DNA of 64,000 nucleotides from Cryptomeria japonica (GCF_030272615.1 NC_081410.1:253937533-254001532); one strand, 5' to 3'; shown: positions 48,201 through 59,653, counted from the stretch's first letter. Notes: generated from the sequence alone by a model not told the origin. Numbers and translations are program-made.

Positions 48201-48431
48201 CCACACACACACACACACACACACACACGTACATATATATATGTATGTATATGTATACACACATATACATATACATATATATATATATACATACATATAT
48301 ATATATATACACACACACATATATATATACATATACATATATACATATATACATATATATATATGTATGTATATATATATATGTGTGTGTACACACAACA
48401 CACAGATATATATATATATATATATATTATA
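48201..48431. repeat. Compound microsatellite (CA)n, (TA)n, (CATA)n
   Basis: Starts as about 14 CA units, then irregular TA and CATA/TATG mixtures to a final TA run. Long ORFs on both strands here are translations of the repeat, not genes. Confidence 0.95.
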
Positions 48432-48432
48432 G

Positions 48433-49611
48433 TGTCATATAATTGTGACCCCTGCAATTTGCAACCACATTAGGGTCTTCACGTTGGTGATTTGAATCCC
48501 CAAGCCTGATCGGAGACTCGAGACATGCTCATCCCTAGAAACTGCACTTTTTCTACCCTCTGCATTGCCTGAACTTGCTTCTTGTCCTAAGATAAGGGCA
48601 AGACAGGGGCATGGTGCCCCTATCCCTATCTTATTTTGGGGGCCCCTCTGTCCTATCTTTGCATTGGGCTTTGCACTTAAAAAGGAAAAATTTTCCCAGT
48701 GTCGGCCTATGATGAAAAAACAATCAATTAACCCTAATTGACAAATATATAAGTCGCATATTCCTTCCCTTTTGCATAAGTCAGGAGTTGGAAGTTTCCA
48801 TCGATCATAAGTTCAAGCAATCAAGTATTCAAGAATTCCTTTCCAGCATTGAGCATTCTCAAGTCTCCCTTCAAGGATAGGTTTTGCATTCAAGTCAAGG
48901 ATTCAACCATTGAAGAGGAGATCCCTTTCAACATTCAATTCCATAAAAGCAAATCTACCTACATTTCTATCTACAACCTCTCTTGAGGTGAATTATATTT
49001 CAATCTTTCATTTACATTTACTTGCAAGTACTTTCTTTCATCATTTGGTTAATTCCAAAACTAGGGTTTGACCTAAAGGAAAACTCCCAATCCCAACACC
49101 TTTTCCTCTCTTTTTTGTGTGTAGGTTGCAGGTGCGCAACTATGTTTGCAGATTTGGACTACATTTGCTGAGGTGAAAAAACCCTTTTTATTTCATGGAT
49201 TTTTTGGAGGACTGTGTGCACTTTTAACACAGTCTTGACAACTTTTCCTCAAATTTTCAAGGCGGCTTCGTCTCGACATATTATAACCAGATCCAGGTGC
49301 ACAACTTCATCCCATGCTTCTATTTCAAGTTATAATCAATTCTTTGCTACTTTCACACTTAGTCTCAAAACACATAATTCAACCATTTTCCATTCTAAAA
49401 TAGGGGTTAGCTTGTCATTTTAACACCATTATCAATTCATTTAGTATTCAATCTCTTCCCTAAGAGATTGGATCTAGTGAATTTCTCCCCTCTTTTAATG
49501 TAATGTGGACAAAGTGTTTGAAGGAATCTGCTGTGAAACTTTCTTCTCTCCTCGAAGGGAAGAAAAGTTTTCCTCTTGATCTCTCCATCATTCACTTTTC
49601 CCCACATCACA
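48433..49611 (+). repeat. Solo LTR D1 (Gypsy type)
   Basis: Diverged homologue of solo LTR D2 in the opposite orientation. Shared segments include AATTCCAAAACTAGGGTTTGACC (split: AATTCCAAA, AGGGTTTGACC; 49052-49075), a TTTTTTGTGTG run (49111), and GTATTCAATC ... CTCTTTTAATGTAATG (49445-49505). Bounded on both sides by microsatellite DNA. The TSD is not clear (TATAG / TATGT). Confidence 0.65.
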
Positions 49612-49710
49612 TATGTGTGTGTGTGTGTGTATTTATATATATATATATATATATACATATGTGTGTATGTATGTATATACATATATACATACATGTATGT
49701 ATATATATAC

Positions 49711-49741
<31 letters not shown>

Positions 49742-49799
49742 TGTATGTATGTATATATATGTATGTATATGTATGTATGTATGTATGTACATACATACA

Positions 49800-49831
<32 letters not shown>

Positions 49832-49909
49832 CATACATATATATACATACATACATACATACACATATGCATATATGTGTATGTATGTATGTATGTATAT
49901 ATATGTATG

Positions 49910-49941
<32 letters not shown>

Positions 49942-49967
49942 TGTATGTATGTATGTATGTACGTACA

Positions 49968-50003
<36 letters not shown>
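49612..50003. repeat. Microsatellite (TG)n, (TATG)n / (CATA)n with palindromic halves
   Basis: Blocks of GTAT units switch to blocks of ACAT units at about 49790 and again at 49960, so each switch forms a long inverted repeat able to fold back. ORFs of up to 201 aa on both strands are repeat translations. Confidence 0.95.
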
Positions 50004-50004
<1 letters not shown>

Positions 50005-50949
50005 ATCATTGAAGGGAATTTTAACATCATATGCATTCTCATATAATTGAATGATACGATATATCCTTTTCACTTCTAATGATCAAATTAACTCCATAAT
50101 AATAATTTTATATAATTAATTCCATTAAATGACATCACAAATATTATTTCTCTATATCTACGCGCATATAACATATATTCCCTAAACAAGGTTAGCTTTA
50201 TAACACCATTAGTAACATGATATCTCATAAAATCAAAATAACTTAAAATATGATTCATTACTCAATCAACTAATCTAGTAAAAAACATTTCTTATTCTAA
50301 TTATTACTCACATCAAAATTTTACATATAATAATACCAAATCATGAAATGGGTCTAGATCATGACATAGAAACAACCCAAAAAGTCAAGTACCCAAATGA
50401 GTCATGCATTAGTTCTCACAACTAGGAACAAGAAGGAAGAAATCATACATCTCAATGTATCATCACAATCAAGAACACCATGATGCAATCCATCACATCA
50501 TTGGTATAGAATGGACACAAACATATATCAAAGCAGAGCATAAGATAACACTCAAAACCACATGCATCAATGAAGAGTCAAAATCAAGATCAAAACACTA
50601 CAAAATGATCCACAACTAGCTATAATAAATATAATCCATGGCATAAAGCTAGGTCCATATAAATATGTATGAAATTCCAAAAAGAAGACGAGAGGGGCAT
50701 TAAGCCAAGTCCACATAAAGAAGTATGAAATGCCAAAAATTAGATGGAAAGGGAATTACAATTAGACCCCACCATTTACTAAATTTGGTTTTTATTTTAT
50801 CCTTTCAAATTATTGCAAGAGTGAAAGGGCTTAGGGTCTCAAGTATACACACACACACACATGTTAAAATGGTGAGCATAATGATGAAATTGTCTAAGCA
50901 ATGAATGCAAACAAATAATACTAAAAAGATATGAAATGAATATTGATAT
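50004..50949. other. AT-rich intergenic with a 60-bp tandem duplication
   Basis: No gene. At about 50648-50690 and 50705-50750 a unit is repeated (AAGC(T/C)A(G/A)GTCCA(T/C)ATAAA, GTATGAAAT(T/G)CCAAAAA). A short (CA)8 tract lies at about 50847. Otherwise nothing recognised. Confidence 0.5.
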
Positions 50950-53110
50950 ATAATTTGGATCACTATAGTTACCTTAGTTTCATTGTGAGGAAATTTTATG
51001 CATTAGTGGAAGGTGGATGGGATGTCTTACATGTAATGTATCTATTGGAGACTAGAAAATACTAGTATGGGAGATTAAGATCCAATAGTTTACATAATAT
51101 ATCTTTTATTACTAGACCAACTTGTAGGGTAAGTGCGAATGTACCTTTTCTAATGGTGAAAAATTAGGGTTTCCACAATTAGATGTATGAAAACCCTTAA
51201 TTGTTGCTTGGGTTGACCATTACATTCAAAAGAGGGAGAATCCAATAGATTCAGTCAAAAGTCAGCAAAGATTAAGATTGAATACTAGTTGGACTGATTG
51301 GGGGGGGGTCTCCTCTTTTGTGAGTTGAAATGCTGAATTAAGGTAAAATGTTGAAAAATGAAGGTAAAACTGAGAAAATTGTGAGCTACAAATGTGGGAT
51401 TTTTGCACGCACTTGGATCTGAGCATAATATGCAGTTTCAGATCTGATCCTTGAAAAAGCTCCAAAAAGTGTCGAGACAAGTGTGCTCACTGCTCTGGTC
51501 CTTCTACTTTTTTGCACGCCAAAGAGGGTTGATTCATCTCTGAAAATAGTACCTATTCTAAAGAGTAAAACTCTGTACCTATTTCTTGCACACAAAAAAA
51601 AGTGGAAATATGGGATTTCCTAAAGGTCAAATCCTAGATTTGGAATTAACCTTGAAATTGAGATAAAGATAATTGAAATTGTTGTAATGGAAGATTCTCC
51701 TTTTGAGGGAGATGTTGAAAATCAAGTGATATACCTCCTTGTGAAGTTTTCTTTGTCTCCACACAAAATTAGGGCTTGATGAAGTCTTCAACAAAATAGG
51801 ATGAATGATGTCTACTTCAATGCTTGAATCTTGACTTTATTTCTACTCCTAAGCTTGAAGGAAGACTGATTAATTCTCAATCACTCTTGAATGCTTGATC
51901 TCATGTGACTGTTGGATGATTGATAGATGATTGATTAATTTTTGAATGAGAGGGGAAAACCTCCTTTTATACATGCCAATCGAATAAATTGCTAATTTCT
52001 TGACATGAGTCAACACAAAGAGAGAAATCCAGCTTAATTTTGAAATAGGACCAAGCAGTCAAATGGGGCCCAATTTTGGGGGGGACTAGAGTGTGGTGCC
52101 CTAGTCCTACCCCTATTTAGGGCTAGGATAAGATGAAAAATGCATAGAACAAGTAAAAAATGGTAATTCTTGAGGGGTATGAGCATAATCAAGTCCTAAT
52201 CATGCCAAGGGGCGCAAATGCTAAGGTAGGGACCCAATGCAGTCAAAATTGTACAAGGGTGCAATTTTAGGATACTACACCTTTAAAAGGGTGTTCTACA
52301 TCATCATATGCTTTAATTATTATTTTATTCTTTAGATCTATGAATCCTTTAGAATTTCTTAATGATTTTACCAATTTTAAAGTGCAAGTGTTTAAACCCA
52401 CTACACCATCTATTAAGACTCGTTTGATCTTATAGTTATGAGTAAAAACATCTAGGTCAAGAGCATCATTACACGAATAGGTTTATTGGATGGAATATCT
52501 TGATTAGTGAATGTGAGTTGATGCATAGATTATAGGTCTCTTATCAAGGATTGAAATTGGTCAACATTAGGTCAATAGGTATGAATTTATTTTAAAGAGC
52601 CTTGTTTAGGATAACCTTATGTGTGGGAGATATTTGTAAGAGTTCTAATATTGATATGTGTAGGTCTTTCTTCCCAAATATTCTAAGAGGTTGTATTGGG
52701 TTGATAATTGGGATTTGGATATAGATCCTTGAATGGTTACTTTACCCCTGCAGGTTGTGATGACACATTTATGATTTTTATTCTATATGATAACATTGGA
52801 TACTTGTATGTTGGTTTCTTGACTTCAATTTATAGTATACTCATAGTTAACAACATTGTAACTAGTGTTATTGTCAAAGGCATTACCTTTAGCATGGTTA
52901 TTTAATGGATCCTTGAAAATAGAATGGTCATTATTGGATGTGTTTGGCTGGTTCTCAACAATCATGCCTCCTTTATCAATGACGTCTTGTATAATATTTT
53001 TTCAATTTGAAACAATCAAGAGTTTTATGTACTTTTACTTTGTGATAATTAAAGAAGCTTGTGTTTGTCCACCATGTTGATTTGATTTGAGGCTCATATT
53101 GTTTTATTTT
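50950..53110 (-). pseudogene. Fragment E: Tat-type gag end and protease, split by solo LTR D2
   Basis: The minus strand reads YEPQIKSTWWTNTSFFNYHK, VHKTLDCFKLKKYY (about 52950-53090), matching Tat-1 gag (YEPLVKPDWWNDNHFCNYHR, TNDCQRLKHLI). Then comes protease: KRVLIDGVVGLNTCTLKLVK (52390-52450) and KNKIIIKAYDDVEHPFK up to 52280, continuing beyond D2 as KGTFALTLQVG and KDILCKLLDLNLPY (51060-51148). The active-site Asp is kept but the following Gly-Ala is Val-Val. Downstream of 51000 similarity fades. It is a remnant of an element related to Tat-1; its ends are not visible. Confidence 0.8.
51149..52279 (-). repeat. Solo LTR D2 inserted in protease of fragment E
   Basis: 1131 bp, minus strand TGTAGTATCCTAAAATTGC ... 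CACCATTAGA, with a TATA box (ATGTATAAAAGGAGG, about 51965) and following UTR-like sequence. TSD CCTTT is perfect (51144-51148 and 52280-52284). Removing D2 and one TSD copy restores the protease reading frame (EHPFK then GTFAL), which confirms the boundaries. Confidence 0.88.
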
Positions 53111-53740
53111 CAAAAGTGTTTGTTGACCTTTTTTTTGTCAACAAAGTTGCAGATCCAATCTGATAAATCCAAGTTTTTTGCATAACCTACGTGTTGTGTG
53201 CACCTACATAACCTTCATGTTATGTGGATTGTATTGGCAACAACAAAGGAGCATTTTTCTTTTTGGGCTTCAAATCTATTTTTGTGTTGACCGTGTCAAT
53301 CAGCCAACTCTCTTAAGTTTTCATCGGCTGGAGGGTTCATTTCCATTGGCGGGTTGGTCCCCATGTTCGTTCTCACCATCTGGTGGTTCTCCTTTTTGAC
53401 AAGAGTTTAGCAATCAGAGGAAGACTTTTCTATTTTGTCGAAGTGCTCAGTTACACTAAAATGCATCGTATGGGATAAGGCTTAGTTACAACAAAGCGAA
53501 CGGTCTCCCCTTATCCTAGAGGGCGAGAAAACATAGCAAAACCCCCATGCGAGGCGGGGTAAGAAATAAAACTAACAAGGATTTTTCTCTTATCTCATAG
53601 GGCATCTAAAGGATACAACAAGACTGCACAAGATAACAAAAGTAAGGGATTCTCCGTTATCCCACACCAAACAGAAGAATATAAAAATGATTGTGCAGGA
53701 TAAGATATGTAGAGAATTGACCTCACTATTATCATGTGTG
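53111..53740. other. Unassigned region, G+C-richer patch with degenerate repeat
   Basis: From about 53270 to 53680 the sequence is richer in G+C than its surroundings. Within 53450-53690 a loose 80-100 bp unit recurs about three times (ACAACAAAGCGAACGGTCTCCCCTTATCC, split; ACTAACAAGGATTTTTCTC TTATC; AACAAAAGTAAGGGATTCTC CGTTATCC). No convincing ORF or element end. Confidence 0.45.
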
Positions 53741-54895
53741 TAATACCCTAAAAATGGTCATCTAAACCATGGGCCCCTAATCTTGACAACATCACCAAGG
53801 TCCTAACCAAAGGCAATTAAATCAATCTTGAGCACATAATTAATTCTCCAATCATCAAATATTACATGGCAAATCAATAACTCTATATTAATTAAATATT
53901 TATCTAAATCATTCCAAGAATCTCTTTTTGATCAATTATCCTATTTAATTTATTAAATATCCTTGCATATTTAAATTATTAATAAATTTTCCATTTAATC
54001 ATGCAAAAAAGTAATTAATTTATTACAAAAGAGGAATTAATCACAAAGCAAGAGTTAAATTGAAAATAAAATAAAAGAATTGAATTGAGAGAAATCAAAC
54101 TTGAGATATTATTTCTTTTTCTAAATTGAGATTAACTTGAAATCAGAAAAGCAATTGAAAGGAATTTAATTGCTTTCTCTAAAATTGGAACTCAAAGCTT
54201 TTCAGAAAATGAACTTCAGTTGCAATGAAAAAAGACTCTTTTCTTGAATAAATCAAAGAATTATCTATTTTTATCACAGATACATGGAATTAATTCATTC
54301 TTATTTCTAATGCAACTTGAACTTCTTATCTGAATGCATTTCAATTAAACTATAATTGGAATCTATCTCAAGGTTAATTGAATCTGATTTCTCAATTATT
54401 TCAATTAATCCTAAATTGTGTTTTTTCTTGATCTCTCTTGTAATTCTCTATAAATTCAGCCTTCATCTCTCATTCAAAACACCCTAGAGATTTATTATTA
54501 TACACTTTTCACTCTAGAGTCATAGAATATATTGTGCTTGCTTTTTGAGATTATTTGCATCTTAGTTTAGCCTTTTACATATTTATTTCACTCATGATTG
54601 CTTGAATTCATATTGCTTGAATCCATATTGCTTGAATTCATTATTGCTTGAATCTTTCATCCATATTTCATCCATTTAGCTTAATCTCATGCTCATATAG
54701 ATTAAATCCTTCGTCTTGGTGTAGTCTAGTCACTGGTATTGCTTATACAAATCTGAGAGCAATCTTATACTCGCATCTTTTAGAAAGCAATTAGTCGATT
54801 TGTAATGGTTTTCATATTCATGCTTATATTTGTCTAACCATACATGTAATGACTTAATTGAAGTGTTGTGCTTGTAGCTTACAGACTTATTTTCA
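53741..54895 (+). repeat. Plus-oriented LTR, left arm of giant palindrome
   Basis: Begins TGTAATACCCTAAAAATGG and ends ACTTATTTTCA. Near-identical, inverted, to 54916-56067. No PPT before it and no PBS after it, so it looks like a solo LTR of the same family as F. Flank ATGTG (53736-53740) reappears at 54899-54903 in TAAATGTG, a possible imperfect TSD. Confidence 0.85.
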
Positions 54896-54915
54896 TAAAT
54901 GTGTGTGTGAAAAAG

Positions 54916-56067
54916 TGAAATATGTCTATAAGCCACACGCACAACACTTCAATTAAGTCATCACATGTATGGTTAGATAGATATAAGCATGAATATGAAA
55001 ACCATTACAAATAGTCTAATTTCCTTCTTAAAGATGCAAGTATAAGATTTCTCTCAAATTTGTATAAGCAATACCAGTGACTAGACTACACCAAGATGAA
55101 GGATTTAATCCATATGAGCATGAGATTAAGCTAAATGAATGCAAGATGGATGAAAGATTCAAGAAATAATGAATTCAAGAATATGGATTCAAGCAATATG
55201 AATTCAAGAAATCATGAGTAAAATAAATATGCAAAAGGCTAAACTAAGATGCAAATAATCTCAAAAAGCAAGCACAATATATTCAATGACTCCAGAGCGA
55301 AAAGTGTATAATAATAAATCTCTAGGGGTTTTGAATGAGAGATGAAGGCTGAATTTATAGAGAATTACAAGAGAGATCAAGAAAAAGCACAATTTAGGAT
55401 TAATTGAAATAAATGAGAAATCAGATTCAGTTTACCTTGAGATAGATTCCAATTATAGTTTAATTGAAATGCATTCAGATAAGAAGTTCAAGTTGCATTA
55501 GAAATAAGGATTAATTAATTCCATGCATTTGTGATAAAAATAGATAATTCTTTGATTTATTCAAGAAAAGAGTCTTTTCAATGCAACTAAAGTTCTTTTT
55601 CTAAAAAGCTTTGAGTTCCAATTTTAGAGAAAGCAATTAAATTCCTTTTAATTTCTTTTTTGATTTCAAGTTAATCTCAATTAAGAAAAAAAAAATAATA
55701 TCTCAAGTTTGATTTCTCTAGTTCAATTCTTTTATTTTATTTTCAATTTAACTCTTGCTTTGTGATTAATTCCTCTTTTGTAATAAATTAATTCCTTTTT
55801 TGCATGACTAAATGGTAAATTTATTAATTAATTAAATATGCAAGGATATTTAATAAATTAAATAGGATAATTGATCAAAAAGATATTCTTGGAATGATTT
55901 AATTAATTAAATAATTAATATAGATTTATTGATTTTCCATGTAATATTTGATGATTGAAGAATTAATTATGTGCTCAAGATTGATTTAATTGCCTTTGGT
56001 TAGGACCTTGGTGATATTGTCGAGATTAGGGGCTCATGGTTTAGATGACCATTTTTAGGGTATTACA
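54916..56067 (-). repeat. Element F 3' LTR, right arm of giant palindrome
   Basis: Minus strand TGTAATACCCTAAAAATGG ... ACATATTTCA, 1152 bp. It follows the F polypurine tract, so it is the 3' LTR of F. Only 20 bp (54896-54915) separate it from the left arm. Confidence 0.88.
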
Positions 56068-56085
56068 TTTGCCCCTCTTTGAATT
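56068..56085 (-). promoter_or_regulatory. Element F polypurine tract
   Basis: Minus strand AATTCAAAGAGGGGCAAA next to the LTR start TGTAATACCC. Same tract as Tat-1 at 5343-5360. Confidence 0.85.
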
Positions 56086-56129
56086 AATGTGCGAGTAGCG
56101 GGTTGGTTCAAAGAATAGTTGATGTCTAG

Positions 56130-56670
56130 GAAATACTAGTTTTGAACTTGATTGATCACGAACCAGATGAAAAGCGAGGTGTTTAGCTCAATTTGAAGTG
56201 ATGAAGCTGAACAAAGTTGATTAAAGAGAAACCGATCCCAAACTTGATTGATCTAGGAATGATAGAGAGCAAAGATAGTGAGCTTGAACTTGATTGATCA
56301 AGAAGCAGATCTTACTGATCTAGAACTTGATTGAAATAGACATAGTGAGCGATAAAATCGGTCTTGAACTTGATGGATCAAGACACGATGAGCAAAGATA
56401 AATTGTCCAGCTTGATTTGATGCGATGAAACTGAACACCTTCTTAGATTGAGCGTGTGATCAAAGATACTCTTTAAAATTTTGATTGCGTTTAAACGAAT
56501 AAACAGCTTGATGAAAAGTGATGAAACTGATTAACTTTAAGAGATTGATTCAGATGAAGACAAATTTCAGCTTGATTTGAAGCAATGAAACCGATATGCC
56601 CCTAGTGATTGATTTGATTTAGATGATCGATAAATATCAACTTGATATGAAGCGATGAAGCTGAGATGCC
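56130..56670 (+). repeat. Interspersed repeats upstream of PMD copy 2
   Basis: Two short motifs recur: GAACTTGATTGATCA(A/C)GA (about 56152, 56287, 56312, 56354 and a variant near 56252) and CAGCTTGATTTGAAGC(A/G)ATGAAAC (about 56190, 56419, 56500, 56572, 56637). The second is often followed by TGA(A/G)ATGCCCC. Possible ligand or promoter elements; function unknown. Confidence 0.65.
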
Positions 56671-57404
56671 CCTTAGCAATAAGAATTTGTTTGATTTTCT
56701 TTAGTTGAAAATATTTTTGCTCGACTTTTGATGAAGATTTGAAAAATTTCTTGACTTTGAAGATGTGAGGTCATAAGGTCCTGAGTATGCCCCCTCAGGA
56801 GCGAAATTGAAAGATAACGAGGGTACATGATGATTATAGCCAATTGTTGGCGATGATAAGTTATTTGAGCACAATTGATTCAGAGGAATTTTTGAAAATT
56901 TGGCGTTGATTGATGAGAAATTAAGTGCAAAGTTGATTTGTAGAATAAATTTGAGATACAACATTGATTCATTAGAAATTGAGCGCAATTTGAAGAAAGA
57001 TTGAGCTTTTCATGAAAAATGCTAAGTGGTCGAAATTTTGGAAATTGACTAGAAAAATGATCTCAAATTTTAATTTTCATCCCGAAAATGGAATCAGGAT
57101 GGACAAATTAGCTAAGGGTATAGTTTTCATGTCCATCTAAGCAAGTTGAAAAATTAGGGTTTTGGCTATATATGGGGTAAAAGTGTTATTTTCAATTCAT
57201 TTTAACCCTCCAAGTTTGAAAATTCAAAAAGCCTTCTGTGAAGAAAAATGGTGGTTCCCACACACATGCATCGATTAGAGCACCAAAGATGACATAATCG
57301 ACCTCAAAACTATGAGCCAGCGGTAAGTGATTGATCTTAAGCTTGTTAATCATTTCAATTTTGAATTATTTTGTTGAATTTTTCAATTTTTGGCATGTAG
57401 AAGT

Positions 57405-57665
57405 CGGGCATTCTCATTTTGTCGTGCGAGACAGGATCCAATCTCGTACAACAAACTGATTAAGTTTGTTTTATCATTTAAGGTCATTAGTTTTTTCATA
57501 CTGTAACTACCATTTTGTCGTATGAATACCTTCAAAAGAGACCATTTTGTCATTCTAGGGCTAGTCCTGTGTTGTATCAGAGTCTTTTATCATATTAAAA
57601 AAATTCCTTATTCGTATGAGTTGTTGCCTCTATGATGTTTTGTCATTTGAAAAAATAGTAAGCCT
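57405..57665 (+). repeat. Degenerate CATTTTGTCGTATGA motif array before PMD copy 2
   Basis: Units at about 57415 (CATTTTGTCGTGCGAGA), 57513 (CATTTTGTCGTATGAAT), 57544 (CATTTTGTCATTCTAGG) and weaker ones at 57467 and 57640 (GTTTTGTCATTTGAAA). Other half-sites read TCGTATGAG. It lies 170-420 bp upstream of the PMD start, the same relative place as the arrays in Tat-1. Confidence 0.55.
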
Positions 57666-57831
57666 TTTTGAAGGTGCAAACTTGAAATTTTGATTTTGCA
57701 ATTGATGTAGTTGGATTTGCATGATGTTTTACTTCTCTTATAGGCTAATTTGAAATGTTTCCTAATGCACCATTGTTTGATTTTTGCAAGTTTGATTTCC
57801 CCATGTGTTGTTCAGATGTGTCGATCCACCT

Positions 57832-59653
57832 ATGATGATATTAGTTCGTCAGTTATCTGATGTTGACCAGGCACATATAGATTTGTGCGGATTGACTCAT
57901 CTTCTCAAGTTGCCTGATATCAGTGTGAATCATGGTATGCTCGCTGCATTAGTTGAGAGGTTCCATTCAAAACATAATACATTTCATTTACCAGTTGGGG
58001 AGATGACGATCACTCCCAAGGACGTATACAGGATTCTCCGTATCCCTTTTGTCGGGGGTAAGGTAGATTATGATGCAGCATAGCATCCTGGTCTACTAGC
58101 TATGAGATAGGTGTTTAGGGATGCAGACATTTTGACACGTTCTATCAGTTGGGACGTGATGATGACCAGGTACAATGAGAACTTTCCACTAGCTTGCATC
58201 TTGGCAGGTTTCATCGGCTGCTTTCTTATGCCGGACAGGGGACAGCAGGGGTTTTTATGTGGATGGGATAGGATATTGGAGAGACTTGTGGAGAACCCTT
58301 AGTGGTTAGGATGGGGTTCATGTATATTAGCACATGTATCACGAGATGCATGAGATTGTCTACCGAGAGGGGAAGAGTATGGCTGCAGGAGTTTTGATAC
58401 TACAGATATGGGTTTGGGAGCATCTCCTAGTATGCAGACTGATTGTGGATGATGCCAAAGAGCCACAATAGCCTATTGTTTACAGATATTGTGGATACAT
58501 TACATAGCCCCATCTGGGCAAGACAGATTATTGGAGATGGCAGTTGGACAACTTGATAGTCATGATTTGGAGACTGTATAGGGGTCTAGATACTTGGGAT
58601 GATTGGAGAGTTGTTCATAGAGACCTATTTATGAAATGACCTCTCATAGGCAAATCACAAACAGTGGTCAAGCGGTTTGTTGTTACTCGAGTGATGAGGG
58701 AGTATGGTAGACCTTAGGGGATCTCGTGAGAGTTTACTGCATATGCATGTTATGCAGATGAGGAGAGGTAGGGATGGGGACTGAGGCTATCATACGCCTT
58801 AGGCATGTAGGAGCTGACTGGGTTACAACGACTAAGATGGGATTCCCTGGATGATATTGCAGATGTGGGGGTATTGCCCCAGTATAGGGATTGGTTTCAG
58901 CAGCACCCTTTCCCAAGATTTACTAATCCAACAGAGCAAGCACCTCGTATAGAGGAGGTTGAGGATGATTCCCTTACATAGGAATAGGGACAAGGACAGA
59001 GGTAGGTACCAAGAGTCAAGGCTCCAAGGTGGACAGGTGGCGATCCTGGCACTAGCAGCAGCAGTAGGGTGCTAGTTGGTGGTAGCCAGTAGTAGAGAGG
59101 AGAGGGTGGATCCCTAGGGACTATTGTTGTGAGACTTAGCAGAGCGAGGGTGATGGAGGGTGGTGGAGAGGAGGAGAGAGTAGCTCCAAGATAGGTCAAA
59201 CAGAGGAGGGAGGAGCAAGGGGGAGCTAGAGGCAAAGATTGTGGAGGCGATGGAGGCAGAGATAGAGGCGGAGAGCCTGCGAAGGATCAGGGGGCTAACA
59301 CAATGCGGTCAATGAGAGAATGCCTAGTGGCTTTACAATCACAATTGATAGTGGCACAGACTGAGCTAGCAGAATGAGACTGATAGCTAGCAGAGATGAG
59401 GGTTGATCGCGATCATCAAATCATAGAGAGGAGGGTAGAGACAAATGCTTTACAATAGGAGGTACTTCATCAGACGAGTCAGACAGCCTATTATGTTGCG
59501 GCTTACAATGTAGTGGTTCCAATAGCGTAGAAGGTTGTATTGTATTCTTAGTATATGGCTTGATTGAATGGAGCTCAGGCACCTAGGTAGGATCCAGGTC
59601 AGCATGCTCCACCTCCTCTACAACCTGGCGATGAGGGAAAGGCAGAGAGCTAG
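57832..59653 (+). pseudogene. Antisense plant mobile domain (PMD) protein, copy 2
   Basis: ATG at 57832 (MMILVRQLSDVDQAHIDLC). The N-terminal block is HIDLCGLTHLLKLPDISVNH, then KHNTFHLPVGEMTITPKDVY and RILRIPFVGG (57960-58065), then FPLACILAGFIGCFLMPDRG and QQGFLCGWDRI (58180-58280). After a frameshift near 58340 it continues with LYHEMHEIVYREGKSMAAGV, LILQIWVWEHL and GKTDYWRWQLDNL (58340-58560). The long tail is Gly/Arg-rich (59000-59290), then Gln/Glu-rich with a possible coiled coil (59300-59470), ending QPGDEGKAES. About twenty TAG stops. It aligns with PMD copy 1 through all N-terminal blocks. It lies antisense to pol, between integrase and 3' LTR. Confidence 0.8.

Noticed and set aside
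48088-48457. Overlapping ORFs of 63-102 aa on both strands
   Set aside because: Microsatellite translations of the CA/TA tract.
49437-50073. ORFs up to 201 aa on both strands, rich in Tyr, Ile, His, Met, Cys
   Set aside because: They are translations of the (TATG)n/(CATA)n microsatellite, open in nearly all frames.
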